Part shown: positions 1 through 8,127 of the stretch, in pieces
Numbering within the stretch: the first letter of the stretch is position 1
How the letters are laid out: each line of letters opens with the position of its first letter
DNA from: JBHENW01 sp046261875
GTDB taxonomy: Bacteria; Acidobacteriota; Thermoanaerobaculia; UBA5066; Gp7-AA6
Assembly (NCBI GenBank): GCA_046261875.1
Contig: JBHENW010000050.1
Location: forward strand, 20,519 to 84,518
DNA: 64,000 nt
Reading direction: 5' to 3'
Program-made: the position numbers and the translations under genes
Notes under the pieces: generated by a model
Database searches by the model: none
The model's input: only the letters and a program-made list of their open reading frames with translations
Told to the model about the DNA's origin: nothing

Positions 1-117
1 GGCGACCCGTCGGGGTCGGAGACGGTGCCGATCATCGAGCCCGTGGTCTGGGCGAGCGCCGGAAGCGCGGCGATCAAAGCGGCCGTGAACGAGAAAACCG
101 TACGGAGTCGGCTCATG
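1..117 (-). CDS. TonB-dependent receptor, Oar-like N-terminus (partial)
   Basis: Only the first 39 codons are inside the window; the gene runs off the left edge. The start ATG is preceded by a strong AAGGAGG ribosome site. The peptide has a basic N-terminus, a hydrophobic core and an Ala-Leu-Ala-Gln cleavage region, so it is a signal peptide. The mature start, QTTGSMIGTVSDPDG, resembles the opening strand of the carboxypeptidase-regulatory-like domain at the N-terminus of Oar-type outer-membrane receptors, which are abundant in Acidobacteriota. The family call rests on about 15 mature residues. Another secreted protein with a CarboxypepD_reg domain is possible. Confidence 0.5.
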
Positions 118-194
118 GGGGGACCTCCTTCCGCAGATGGGAAGGCTAGCACTTTAGTGCCACCAGGCCCACCCTCCCGGATCGAGGCTTTTTC

Positions 195-1574
195 CTAGAA
201 GGCTTCCGTGTCCGTGACGCTCGCCACCTGCTGGATGTTCCGGTAAGTCCTGGTTCTTCCCGTCTCGTTGTCCGTCACGGTGATCTCGTACTCGATGTTC
301 GACAGCGAGCCGTAGAAGACCCAGAACCTGCCGTTGATCCGGGTCCCGTCGAGGACCTTGAGCATGACCTCGAGGTTGGAAGCGTCGAAGAACCAGAACG
401 CCGCGGTATCGGGCGTGAGCGTGACAGCGGAAGCCCGGCGTGGGAGCGCGTCCGATCCGATGCCCCAGGTGATTCCGACGCAGAACCGGCCGCCCTGAAG
501 GCAGGCAATCACGTCGTGCTGCGGGCAAAGGGGAGCGACGGCCGGCGAGCTCATGTCGTAGTCGAAGACCCCCGCCCATTGGGTTCCGACGTGAAGCGCG
601 TTCCCGGCCGGGCTGACGACGATGTCCGTCATCGAAAGGTGAGGAAGAAGGCAGTTCAATTGTGTGAAGTGGAAGCCACCGTCCTCGCTCGCGAGGACCC
701 CGCGCGACGCCGTGGCCGCATAGACACGAAGGGAGCTCTTGGGGTCGACCGCGACGGAGTTCACGACGCCGACGGCGGGATCGAGAGGAATGGGAAAAAA
801 GCTCTCTCCGGCATCGACGCTCCGGTAAATCTCGCTGCCAAAGCCCCCGGCGAAGACAGTGTGGGGACGGCTCGGATCGACGGTGATCCACCGGACCGTG
901 AGGAAGGCGAGCCGTGGAAAGATTTCCTCGACGTCGGCCGAAGTCCAGGTCAGTCCGCCATCCAGCGTTCTGAGCACGCCGAGGCCGTCTCCGAGAAGGA
1001 CGAAGTCCAGAACGTATGCCGCGGCGTAGACGACCGACGGAGAGACGGGGCTCACGACCAGCGCGTAAGTACCTGTTTCCCGGAACTGTGCCCTGAGATT
1101 CGTCGGGGACCAGCTCAGACCGCTGTCCGTGCTCTTGAACACATTGCCGCCGGCCCCCGCGTACATGACGTACGGATCTGACCGCGCGAGAGCCAATGTT
1201 TCAATGCCGGACGACAGGGCAGTTACGTCTTCGGGAAAGGTGCTGATGGCCTCCCAGGACCGGCCCGAGTCGGTGCTCCTCAGGACATGGGGTCCTGGAA
1301 TGTGCGTACAGAAGAGACGGATTCGATGGATGAACGATGACTCGACGGACGGGCAGCGGGCTTCGTGTTTCCCAACTCTGCCCGGCGTTGACGCTCGCGA
1401 ACAACCGCCCTGTCCCCGAGATTGCATAAAGGACAGACGGATCGGAGGGCGCTATCGGGAGAGCCATGATTCCTCGTTGTTCCGGCGGGCCGCTCGTCGT
1501 CCAGCGGCCGGTCCGGCGAGGAGAGAAGCGGGAACGAACAAGGCCGCGAAGCTCGCCGCGAACGGGATACGCAT
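195..1574 (-). pseudogene. Secreted BNR/sortilin-like repeat protein, two compensating frameshifts
   Basis: Translation starts at an ATG behind AGGAGG with signal peptide MRIPFAASFAALFVPASLLA. The reading then has to change frame near base 1518 to continue as a WTTSGPP...PSDPSVLYA repeat, and change back near base 1300 to continue as VLRSTDSGRSWE. Downstream there are further BNR-type repeats (FKSTDSGLSW, YRSVDAGESF, LASEDGGFHF), which form beta-propeller blades. The last 110 residues contain AFWFF, KVLDG, GRFWVFYG and VTDTEAF, a tail I associate with extracellular proteins of Acidobacteriota; its function is unknown to me. The two shifts cancel out, so this is either a decaying gene or two base-call errors. 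The substrate is unknown. Confidence 0.7.
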
Positions 1575-1591
1575 GGGGACCTCCTCGAGTT

Positions 1592-3817
1592 CTACGGAAC
1601 TCGCGCGGGAGCCGTGGAAGCTCCTTCGAACAGCCGCTCTACCGTCACGGTCGCGTTGTAGTCCGGCTCGCCGGACTCGGGATCCATCCCTCCCTCCCCG
1701 AGCAACGCCATACCCTCCGGCCAGTGGACCTCGAGGTTGCCGGCCTTGATTGGCGCGATGCGGACGCGCCCGCGGAACTCGCCGGAGTCCGAGGCGAGCC
1801 GGACGGAATCTCCGTCGGCGAGACCGCGCGCCGTGGCGTCCGATGCGCTCATGAGCACGTCTTCCCGCGATGCCCCCGTCAGGGGGTCGCGGTCGCGTTG
1901 CACCATCGAGTTGAACTGCTTGCCGCGGCGGGTCGAGAGCCGGAAGCGCCCGTCGGCCTCGGCGCGGCGGGGCAGGCGGAACGGGCTGAACCGCGCTTTC
2001 CCGTCGGGCGTCGCGAACCGACCGTCCCCGTAGAGCTGCGGTCCGCCCCACTGGACCTGCTCGCCCGCCGCCGACAGTGTCTCGATGCCACGATAGAGCG
2101 GTATGGCGCGCGCCATCTCTTCGCGCAGCGCGGCGGTCGAGGGGAGGCGCCAGGATCCCGCCTGCTCCGGCCGCGCCTGAATGCAGACGTCGCGGAAGAC
2201 CTCCCACTCGGGGCGCGCGCCGGCGATCCGCCGGCCCGGGATCTCCGGCGAAAAAATGATCCGGCGCTCCGTCGAGGTCTCCGTGACGCCGCCGGGCGTC
2301 TCGTAGCGGGTCGCGGCCGGAAAGAGAAATACGGTGTCTGACGGCTCGACGAGCATCGCGGAAGAGAGAACGATGTCCTGGTGGATGCGCAGCCCCGGCT
2401 TCTCCAGAGCTGCCCGTCCGCGCGCGGCGTTCGGAAGCGTCTCGAGGAAGTTGCCGCCGACCATCCAGAAGACGTCGATCTCTCCGCGGGCGGAGGCGTC
2501 GACCTGCTCGGCGGCGCTCAAGCCCGGAGCGTCGTTGACTGGAAAGCCCCAGACCTCACCCCACCGGTCGCGGGCCCAGGCCTCGACCTGCGGCACGCAG
2601 CCGACCTCGGCGCCTCCCTGGACGCCGGAGTGGCCGCGGATCGGCATGAGGCCGCGCAGGGGCCGGCCGGGCAGGCCCCGCGCCAGCCCCACGTTGACCA
2701 GGGCGCGCACCGTGTCCACGCCGTGCGCGTGCTGCGTCAGGCCCATGGACCAGACGAAATGGGCGTTGGGGTGAGACGTCAGGAGCCGCGCGAAATCACG
2801 CATGCGTTCGGGCGTGGCGCCACTCGAGCGCTCGAGTTCCTCCCACGGCACGGAGCGCGCGGAGGCCTCCGCCTCTTCGAACCCGGCCGTGAGCTCCCGT
2901 ACGAAAACCGTGTCCACGCCACCGGGCTCCTCGAGCAACGCCTTGAAGACGCCGGCGAGGAATGCGAGATCGCCGCCGGTGTCCACTTCGAACCAGTCAT
3001 CCGCCAACCGCGTCCCGAAGACGGCGCTCTCGAAGGCCGAAGGGACCCAGTAGGCCTCGAGCCCCGGTTCCCGATACGGATTGACGACGGCGATCCGGGC
3101 GCCCTTCTTCTTCGCTTCGTAGAGGTACTTGGTCGTCACCGGCTGGTTGTTGGGCACGTTGGAGCCGAAGAACACGATGAGGTCCGAGCCGATCCAGTCG
3201 CGGTAGGTGCACGTCGAAGCGCCGTGGCCGAGCATTCCCTTCATCGCCGTCGTCGAAGCCGCGTGGCAGAGGCGCGCCGCGTTGTCCACGTGGTTCGAGC
3301 CGAAGAAGCGCGCTGCCCGCTGGGCCGCGTAGTACGTCTCGTTGGGGATCCCGCGCGAGGTCAGGTAGAAGGCGATCCGCCCGGGAGCGGCGGTGCGAAG
3401 GCCGCCGGCGGCCGCCCCGATCGCCTCGTCCCACGGTATGGCGCGGAACCCTTTCTCCCCGCGGCGCCGGATCATCGGCTCCGAGAGGCGTCCGAGCGAC
3501 CGGAGGTCGCGCGAAGTCAGCGCGGCGAGAGGGCCCGCGTCACTGAGCCGTCCCGGATCCATCGCGGGCATCGTGTTGAGCCGCATCAGCTCGAGCCGCA
3601 CCATGCAGAGGTGCGTCCCTTCGATCGTCCAGTCGCGCATCCCGGTCGTGCCCAGGGCGCAGCCGTCGCACACACCCTTTTTCAGGATGCGCCAGGCGAA
3701 GGGGATCTGGTCGCGGTTCTCCCAGGCGATCCGAGCCATTTCCCGGAAGTGGTGCGGCTTGGGAAGGCCGAGACCGAAGGGGCGAAGAGAGGCCCGGGAG
3801 CTACCGGGACGTGGCAT
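1592..3817 (-). CDS. Molybdopterin oxidoreductase, FdhF/YdeP family
   Basis: This 741-residue cytoplasmic molybdenum/tungsten bis-MGD enzyme is related to formate dehydrogenase H. An N-terminal Cys cluster (Cys50, Cys53, Cys71) is the possible Fe-S site. The catalytic domain contains NAARLCHAAS; Cys184 sits where FdhF of E. coli has selenocysteine 140, so the metal ligand here should be Cys. The C-terminal molybdopterin dinucleotide-binding barrel begins near residue 610 (RRGKQFNSMVQRDRD). There is no Tat signal. Family members are often annotated as formate dehydrogenases, but YdeP is linked to acid resistance in E. coli and the substrate is unproven. No partner subunit lies next to it, so it may act alone. 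A -10-like box lies 8 bases before the ATG. Confidence 0.85.
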   Translation of the reverse strand: MPRPGSSRASLRPFGLGLPKPHHFREMARIAWENRDQIPFAWRILKKGVCDGCALGTTGMRDWTIEGTHLCMVRLELMRLNTMPAMDPGRLSDAGPLAALTSRDLRSLGRLSEPMIRRRGEKGFRAIPWDEAIGAAAGGLRTAAPGRIAFYLTSRGIPNETYYAAQRAARFFGSNHVDNAARLCHAASTTAMKGMLGHGASTCTYRDWIGSDLIVFFGSNVPNNQPVTTKYLYEAKKKGARIAVVNPYREPGLEAYWVPSAFESAVFGTRLADDWFEVDTGGDLAFLAGVFKALLEEPGGVDTVFVRELTAGFEEAEASARSVPWEELERSSGATPERMRDFARLLTSHPNAHFVWSMGLTQHAHGVDTVRALVNVGLARGLPGRPLRGLMPIRGHSGVQGGAEVGCVPQVEAWARDRWGEVWGFPVNDAPGLSAAEQVDASARGEIDVFWMVGGNFLETLPNAARGRAALEKPGLRIHQDIVLSSAMLVEPSDTVFLFPAATRYETPGGVTETSTERRIIFSPEIPGRRIAGARPEWEVFRDVCIQARPEQAGSWRLPSTAALREEMARAIPLYRGIETLSAAGEQVQWGGPQLYGDGRFATPDGKARFSPFRLPRRAEADGRFRLSTRRGKQFNSMVQRDRDPLTGASREDVLMSASDATARGLADGDSVRLASDSGEFRGRVRIAPIKAGNLEVHWPEGMALLGEGGMDPESGEPDYNATVTVERLFEGASTAPARVP

Positions 3818-3825
3818 GCCACGCG

Positions 3826-3831
3826 ATTCTA
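3826..3831 (-). promoter_or_regulatory. Probable -10 box (TAGAAT) of the FdhF/YdeP gene
   Basis: TAGAAT ends 8 bases before the ATG and there is no Shine-Dalgarno sequence between them. Transcription would start at or next to the start codon, giving a leaderless mRNA. Confidence 0.5.
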
Positions 3832-3850
3832 AAGGTCGCGCGGCCTCGGT

Positions 3851-4276
3851 TCAGCGACCGCTCTCCGGCGCGCTCGTCGCAAGACCAAGCGCCTGGGCCG
3901 CTGCGGCGAGCCGCGTATCGAACGTCACGAGGGCCCCGGCGGAGGCGGACAGCGCAAGCGCGATGTGAAGTGCATCGGAGGCTCGGAGGACGCCGGGGGA
4001 TACGAGAAGGAGCTGCTCCGCGCGTCGGTGCGTCGTCCGATCGAGCTCGACCCGTATGTATCGATCCTCATCGAGATGCGACACGAGAGTCCTCGACAGG
4101 TGAGCGGCCGTCGCTCTTTCCACCGTCCCCTCTCTCAGCCGTCGGGCGAAGGAGGAGACCGCTTCGGTGACGGCGAGATCGGATACCAGGATGTCCTGGC
4201 GCCCCAGGAGCGCCCGCTCCATCGCTTCGCTGTCAGGTTCGGGCAGGTACAGCTTGATGAGTGCGCTTGCATCCAG
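3851..4276 (-). CDS. PIN-domain ribonuclease toxin, VapC type
   Basis: This is a PIN-fold endoribonuclease, the probable toxin of a type II pair. The acidic residues expected for Mg2+ binding are visible: the Asp of YLDASALIKLY at the start, a Glu in AVTEAVSSF, the Asp of RASDALHIA and the Asp of LVTFDTRL near the end. It lies directly downstream of the Phd-like antitoxin. The start is unresolved. No in-frame ATG, GTG or TTG lies between the antitoxin stop and the first beta strand, and the nearest ATG would be deep inside the antitoxin gene. I place it at a CTG just before Asp-Ala-Ser. A base error or translational coupling by frameshift is also possible. Confidence 0.75.
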   Translation of the reverse strand: MDASALIKLYLPEPDSEAMERALLGRQDILVSDLAVTEAVSSFARRLREGTVERATAAHLSRTLVSHLDEDRYIRVELDRTTHRRAEQLLLVSPGVLRASDALHIALALSASAGALVTFDTRLAAAAQALGLATSAPESGR

Positions 4277-4310
4277 GTAGAGCCACGGGGGAGGTTCCCA
4301 GTCCGGGTCC

Positions 4311-4550
4311 TCAGTAGGGGCTATCTTCGCGCTCCTGGATGATGGTCTGAGACAGCGGCGGATCGAGCCGGGGCATTCGACGGCGGAAAGCCGCGAGGCT
4401 CTTGAAGGGTTTGGCTGAGCGGCGCAGCGGCGGCACGAGACGCGCCACCGGCTTTCCACGGTCCGTGATGGTGACCTCCCGGCCCCTCTTGACCTCTTCG
4501 AGGAGCGCGGTCAGGTTCTGACGCGCCTCGCGGATACCCGCGCTCTTCAC
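4311..4550 (-). CDS. Phd/YefM-family antitoxin
   Basis: This is a 79-residue antitoxin. Its N-terminus has the Phd/YefM DNA-binding fold: GIREARQNLTALLEEVKRG, then EVTITDRGKPVARLVP, the usual helix followed by paired strands. The C-terminal third is the less conserved arm that should wrap and neutralise the toxin. The start is GTG. The stop overlaps the region where the PIN toxin must begin, so the two are cotranscribed in antitoxin-first order. By family rule the complex would bind its own promoter. Confidence 0.85.
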   Translation of the reverse strand: MKSAGIREARQNLTALLEEVKRGREVTITDRGKPVARLVPPLRRSAKPFKSLAAFRRRMPRLDPPLSQTIIQEREDSPY

Positions 4551-4602
4551 ACGGAGATTGTGCTACATGTAGAACAACGGGTCAAGGGGGGAGGCGCCGG
4601 AT

Positions 4603-5088
4603 CTAACGGTGGTGATCGTGGGTGGGCGCGTGGCCGTCCGTCTTGAAGCTGCCCTCCACGAGCGTCTCGATCTCCGCGTCCGAAGCCCCTCGTCCCTTCA
4701 GCTCCGCCGCGACGAGAGCCTCCTTGATGCAGATCCCGCAGCCCGCGGCGTGCTCGTCGGTGAAGCACGTGAGGAGCGTTTTGTGCTCGAACTTGGGGCT
4801 CTCCTGGCACTCGCAGAAGCAGTGGAGGCGGTCGAGGGTGGCCGGGTATTTCCGGGCGACCTCGTAGGCGCGGGGGACTTCCGCCTCGTAGATGCGCGTG
4901 TCGGCGAAGAGCTTCGGGTCGAGCACGACACGCCGCTCGATGCAGGTGGCGCAACCGTTCTGCGCGGGCCCTTTCGCGCTCTTCGCCGGCGCGTTCCGAG
5001 TGCCGGCCGTCTTACCCGAAGAGGCCAGTGCCGCTCCCGCGGCGAGCGCGGCGGCGACCAGGATGACGGACAGGTTTCGAGCGCGCAT
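4603..5088 (-). CDS. Exported PCYCGC-motif protein
   Basis: This 161-residue exported protein starts at an ATG with a GGAGGA ribosome site. It has a signal peptide (residues 1-23, MRARN then a hydrophobic core) and an Ala/Lys-rich linker. The folded part carries paired cysteines: NGCATC, then LHCFCEC about 60 residues later, then LTCF and GCGIC. The order and spacing fit the PCYCGC family (PF13798), known mainly from Bacillus lipoproteins and of unproven function; metal or Fe-S binding is plausible. The tail ends in a His-rich THDHHR. It is not a lipoprotein here, because no lipobox follows the signal. It lies downstream of korB on the same strand. Confidence 0.75.
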   Translation of the reverse strand: MRARNLSVILVAAALAAGAALASSGKTAGTRNAPAKSAKGPAQNGCATCIERRVVLDPKLFADTRIYEAEVPRAYEVARKYPATLDRLHCFCECQESPKFEHKTLLTCFTDEHAAGCGICIKEALVAAELKGRGASDAEIETLVEGSFKTDGHAPTHDHHR

Positions 5089-5135
5089 GAAGGTCCTCCG
5101 GGCCTGGAGAACGGGATCCGGACCGCGGTTGTTCC

Positions 5136-6179
5136 CTATTTCAGCGACTCCATGATCCGTTGCAGGGCCTCCCGCCCCGGCCGGAGCTTCTCCTCGCCGA
5201 TCTGGACGAGCGGCTCGTCGGAGAGCCCGAGGAGGCTCACGAAGTCCTTCTTCTGCGGCTCGACGTATACGAGGCCCGTGAGGAACTCCTGTTTCTCCTG
5301 CGACTCGAGGAGCATCTCCAGAGCGATGCGCTTGTTGGTCGGGTCGTAGTCCGGGCGCAGCTTCTTGAGGCGGATGTGGGACCCGTCGTGGAGGACGACG
5401 TCCTGGGTCGTGCCGGGGTCGTAATCCACCATGATCTCCTCGAAGAACGGCACGAATCCGATCTCCTGGATCTGGATCTCGTGGTCCTTGGCCCACTTGT
5501 ACGACTTCGTCGAGTCCTCGTGGTTGTTGAAGGTCACGCAGGGAGACACGACGTCGAGCATCGCCGTACCGCGGTGGGCGATCGCGCCCTTGATCAGGGC
5601 GAGGAGCTGCTTCATGTCGCCCGAGAAGGAGCGCGCGACGTAGCCGCAGCCCAGCTCGATCGCCAGGGCGCACAGATCGATCGCGGGCAGGTCGTTCACG
5701 ACGCCCGTCTTGAGCTTCGATCCCATGTCCGCCGTCGCCGAGAACTGCCCCTTGGTCAGGCCGTAAACGCCGTTGTTCTCCACGATGTAGAGCATCGGCA
5801 CGTTACGCCGCAGCAGGTGGACGAACTGGCCGGCGCCGATGGAAGCCGTGTCGCCGTCGCCGGAGACGCCCAGGTTGAGCAGGAGGGGATTGGCGAGCGC
5901 TGCTCCTGTCGCGACGGCCGGCATCCGCCCGTGCACGGCGTTGAACCCGTGCCCTCGGTCGGCGAAATACGCGGTCGTCTTCGAAGAGCACCCGATGCCG
6001 GAGAACTTCGCGACCCGGTGCGGGGGCACGCCCATGTCGTAGAGCGCCTGGGTGATCTGTCGCGTGATGACGTCGTGCCCGCAGCCGACGCAGAGCGTGG
6101 ACTTCAGGCCGCCGTACTCCTTGACGGTCAGGCCGATGCGGTTCGAGAGCGGAGCTTTCGGCTCGGAGACGGAAGACAT
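5136..6179 (-). CDS. korB: 2-oxoacid:ferredoxin oxidoreductase, beta subunit
   Basis: This 347-residue subunit binds thiamine diphosphate and a [4Fe-4S] cluster. It catalyses CoA-dependent oxidation of a 2-oxoacid, most likely 2-oxoglutarate, with ferredoxin as acceptor. Visible features are LCVGCGH and GIGCSSKT near the N-terminus and a late Cys in VVSPCVTF (cluster ligands), the ThDP motif GDGDTASIGAGQ with NNGVYGLT, and PAVATGAALA. The ATG overlaps the stop of korA by one base (TGATG), so translation is coupled. The 2-oxoglutarate assignment follows the usual KorAB architecture; other 2-oxoacids cannot be excluded. Confidence 0.9.
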   Translation of the reverse strand: MSSVSEPKAPLSNRIGLTVKEYGGLKSTLCVGCGHDVITRQITQALYDMGVPPHRVAKFSGIGCSSKTTAYFADRGHGFNAVHGRMPAVATGAALANPLLLNLGVSGDGDTASIGAGQFVHLLRRNVPMLYIVENNGVYGLTKGQFSATADMGSKLKTGVVNDLPAIDLCALAIELGCGYVARSFSGDMKQLLALIKGAIAHRGTAMLDVVSPCVTFNNHEDSTKSYKWAKDHEIQIQEIGFVPFFEEIMVDYDPGTTQDVVLHDGSHIRLKKLRPDYDPTNKRIALEMLLESQEKQEFLTGLVYVEPQKKDFVSLLGLSDEPLVQIGEEKLRPGREALQRIMESLK

Positions 6180-8029
6180 CAGGCCTTCTCCCCGGCTTCG
6201 ACTCCCTCGACCACGGTCTCCGCGTCGAGGGGAAAGCCGTCGTAGTGACGGATGGAACGCAGCTTGCCGGACTCGCTGCCGACTTCCAGGCGGAGCAGGT
6301 CGCACATCTGGCCGTCGCGGTTCTGGTCCACGACGTAGACCCGCTCGTGCCCGTGGATGAACTCCGCGACATCGGGCGTGAAGGGAAGGGCTCGGAGCCT
6401 GAGGTAGTCCGTCGCGACCCCTTTGCGACGGAGGATGTGCCGGGCTTCCTCGACGGCGAAGTCGGAAGAGCCGTAGGCGATGATCCCCACCGCGGACCCG
6501 CGTCCGTTGTCCACGACCGGCGCGGGGACGTACCTCTTCGCGGTCTCGAACTTTCGCGCGAGCCGCTCCATGTTTTCTTTGTAATCGTCCGGCTTCTCCG
6601 AGTACGTCGCCCGGGCCGTGTGCCCGGACCCCCGCGTGAAATAAGCGGCCGCGGGGTGGTCGATCAGGCCGGGCAGCGTTCGCCAAGGGATCGCGTCGCC
6701 GTCCACGTCGGCATAGCGGCCGAACTCACCGAAACGGCGGATGTGCTCCTTGAGCTCTTCTTCGGTCCGGATCACTTTGCCCCGATCGAAGGGCTTCTCG
6801 GGGTAGGGGAAGGGGTCCGACATCCAGTTGTTCATTCCGAGGTCGAGGTCCGACATCAGGAAGACCGGGGTCTGGAGCCTATCGGCGAGGTCGAAAGCCT
6901 CCTGGGCGAAGAGGTAGCACTCCGTCACGCTCCCGGGGAAGAGCAGGACGTGCCGGCAGTCGCCGTGCGACAGGTAGTACGTCGAGAGGATGTCCCCCTG
7001 CATCGTCCGCGTCGGAAGGCCCGTCGAGGGTCCGACCCGCTGGACGTCCACGATGACGGCCGGAACCTCGGCGTAGTAGCCGAGGCCGGTGAACTCCGAC
7101 ATCAGCGAGATGCCGGGGCCGGACGTGGTCGTCATGGCGCGCGCCCCCGCCCATCCGGCGCCGAGGACCATCCCGGCGGCGGCGAGCTCGTCCTCGGCCT
7201 GCACGATCGCGAACGTCGGTTTTCCGGTCTCCGGGTCCATGCGGTATGCGCGGCAGTAGTCGATCAGGGACTCGGCGAGGGACGAAGAGGGCGTGATCGG
7301 GTACCAAGCGACGACCGAGACGCCCCCGAGCATGGCGCCGAGCGCGGCCGCCGCGTTGCCGTCGATGATGATCTTGCCTTCCGTGCCGTTCATGCGCTCC
7401 AGCCGGAACGGATCGGTCTTTTTCAGGTTCTTCTCCGCCCAGTCGTAGCCGCCGCGGATGGCCGTCCAGTTGATCTCGACGGCCTTCTCTTTCCCCCTGA
7501 ACTGTCTGACGACCGCCTTGTGGATCTCCTCCATGTCGATGTCCAGGAGCCACGCGGAGACGCCGACGTAGATCATGTTGACGGCCAGGCGGCGCAGCTT
7601 CCCGTCGTGCACGAGCTCCAGCACGAGCTTGGAGAAGGGCACGGGGTAGAGGTGGACGTCGGAGCGGACGGCGTCCAGCTTGAGGGTCTCTTCGTAGATG
7701 ACCGCGGCGCCGGGCGGGACGGAGCGGATGTCCTCCTGCGCCGTTTCGGGATTCATGCAGATCAGGACGCCGACGTCGCGCCGGCGGGCGATGAATCCTT
7801 CTCGGGACGTCCGGATCGTGAACCAGGTCGGCAGCCCCTGGATGTTGGAAGGGAACAGGTTCTTGCCCGAAACCGGGATCCCCATCTGGAAGATGGAGCG
7901 CATCAGGATGTTGTTAGAGGACTGGCTGCCGGAGCCGTTGGCGGTCCCGACGTGGATGGAAAAGTCGTTGACGACGGGCGGCCGGCCGGCCTCCGCGGGC
8001 GCCGTTTGTTCCTCGAGAACTGTGCTCAC
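6179..8029 (-). CDS. korA: 2-oxoacid:ferredoxin oxidoreductase, gamma-alpha fused subunit
   Basis: This 616-residue fusion has an N-terminal gamma domain (GTANGSGSQSSNN, GLPTWFTIRTSREGF) and then the alpha pyrimidine-binding domain (WYPITPSSS, QAEDELAAAGM, TTTSGPGISLMSEF). The C-terminal domain II follows. It pairs with KorB to form the heterodimeric enzyme of the reductive or oxidative TCA cycle. No ferredoxin domain is fused. I chose the GTG at 8029 because GGGAG lies just before it and the gamma domain starts soon after; an upstream ATG would add 15 poorly conserved residues. It is the first gene of the minus-strand unit and is divergent from the S9 peptidase gene. Confidence 0.9.
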   Translation of the reverse strand: MSTVLEEQTAPAEAGRPPVVNDFSIHVGTANGSGSQSSNNILMRSIFQMGIPVSGKNLFPSNIQGLPTWFTIRTSREGFIARRRDVGVLICMNPETAQEDIRSVPPGAAVIYEETLKLDAVRSDVHLYPVPFSKLVLELVHDGKLRRLAVNMIYVGVSAWLLDIDMEEIHKAVVRQFRGKEKAVEINWTAIRGGYDWAEKNLKKTDPFRLERMNGTEGKIIIDGNAAAALGAMLGGVSVVAWYPITPSSSLAESLIDYCRAYRMDPETGKPTFAIVQAEDELAAAGMVLGAGWAGARAMTTTSGPGISLMSEFTGLGYYAEVPAVIVDVQRVGPSTGLPTRTMQGDILSTYYLSHGDCRHVLLFPGSVTECYLFAQEAFDLADRLQTPVFLMSDLDLGMNNWMSDPFPYPEKPFDRGKVIRTEEELKEHIRRFGEFGRYADVDGDAIPWRTLPGLIDHPAAAYFTRGSGHTARATYSEKPDDYKENMERLARKFETAKRYVPAPVVDNGRGSAVGIIAYGSSDFAVEEARHILRRKGVATDYLRLRALPFTPDVAEFIHGHERVYVVDQNRDGQMCDLLRLEVGSESGKLRSIRHYDGFPLDAETVVEGVEAGEKA

Positions 8030-8103
8030 GAAGCTCCCTCGCAAACGAAAGTCAGGGACCCGGAATGATAACAAAACGAAGCCGTTTCACGATTTCCGCC
8101 CGT

Positions 8104-8109
8104 TAGAAT
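8104..8109 (+). promoter_or_regulatory. Probable -10 box (TAGAAT) of the S9 peptidase gene
   Basis: TAGAAT lies 18 bases before the ATG in the 98-base korA/S9 divergent region. Unlike the leaderless cases here, a GGAGGA ribosome site follows at 8118-8123. Confidence 0.45.
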
Positions 8110-8127
8110 CCCGCGCCGGAGGACCGC

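Noticed and set aside
516..1181. Long open frames antisense to the BNR gene
   Set aside because: They are rich in Arg/Asp from codon-complement bias, have no domains or ribosome site, and are mirrored by a protein with clear repeats.
1592..3817. FdhF/YdeP enzyme as a second selenoprotein
   Set aside because: The position matching FdhF Sec140 is a normal Cys codon and there is no internal TGA.
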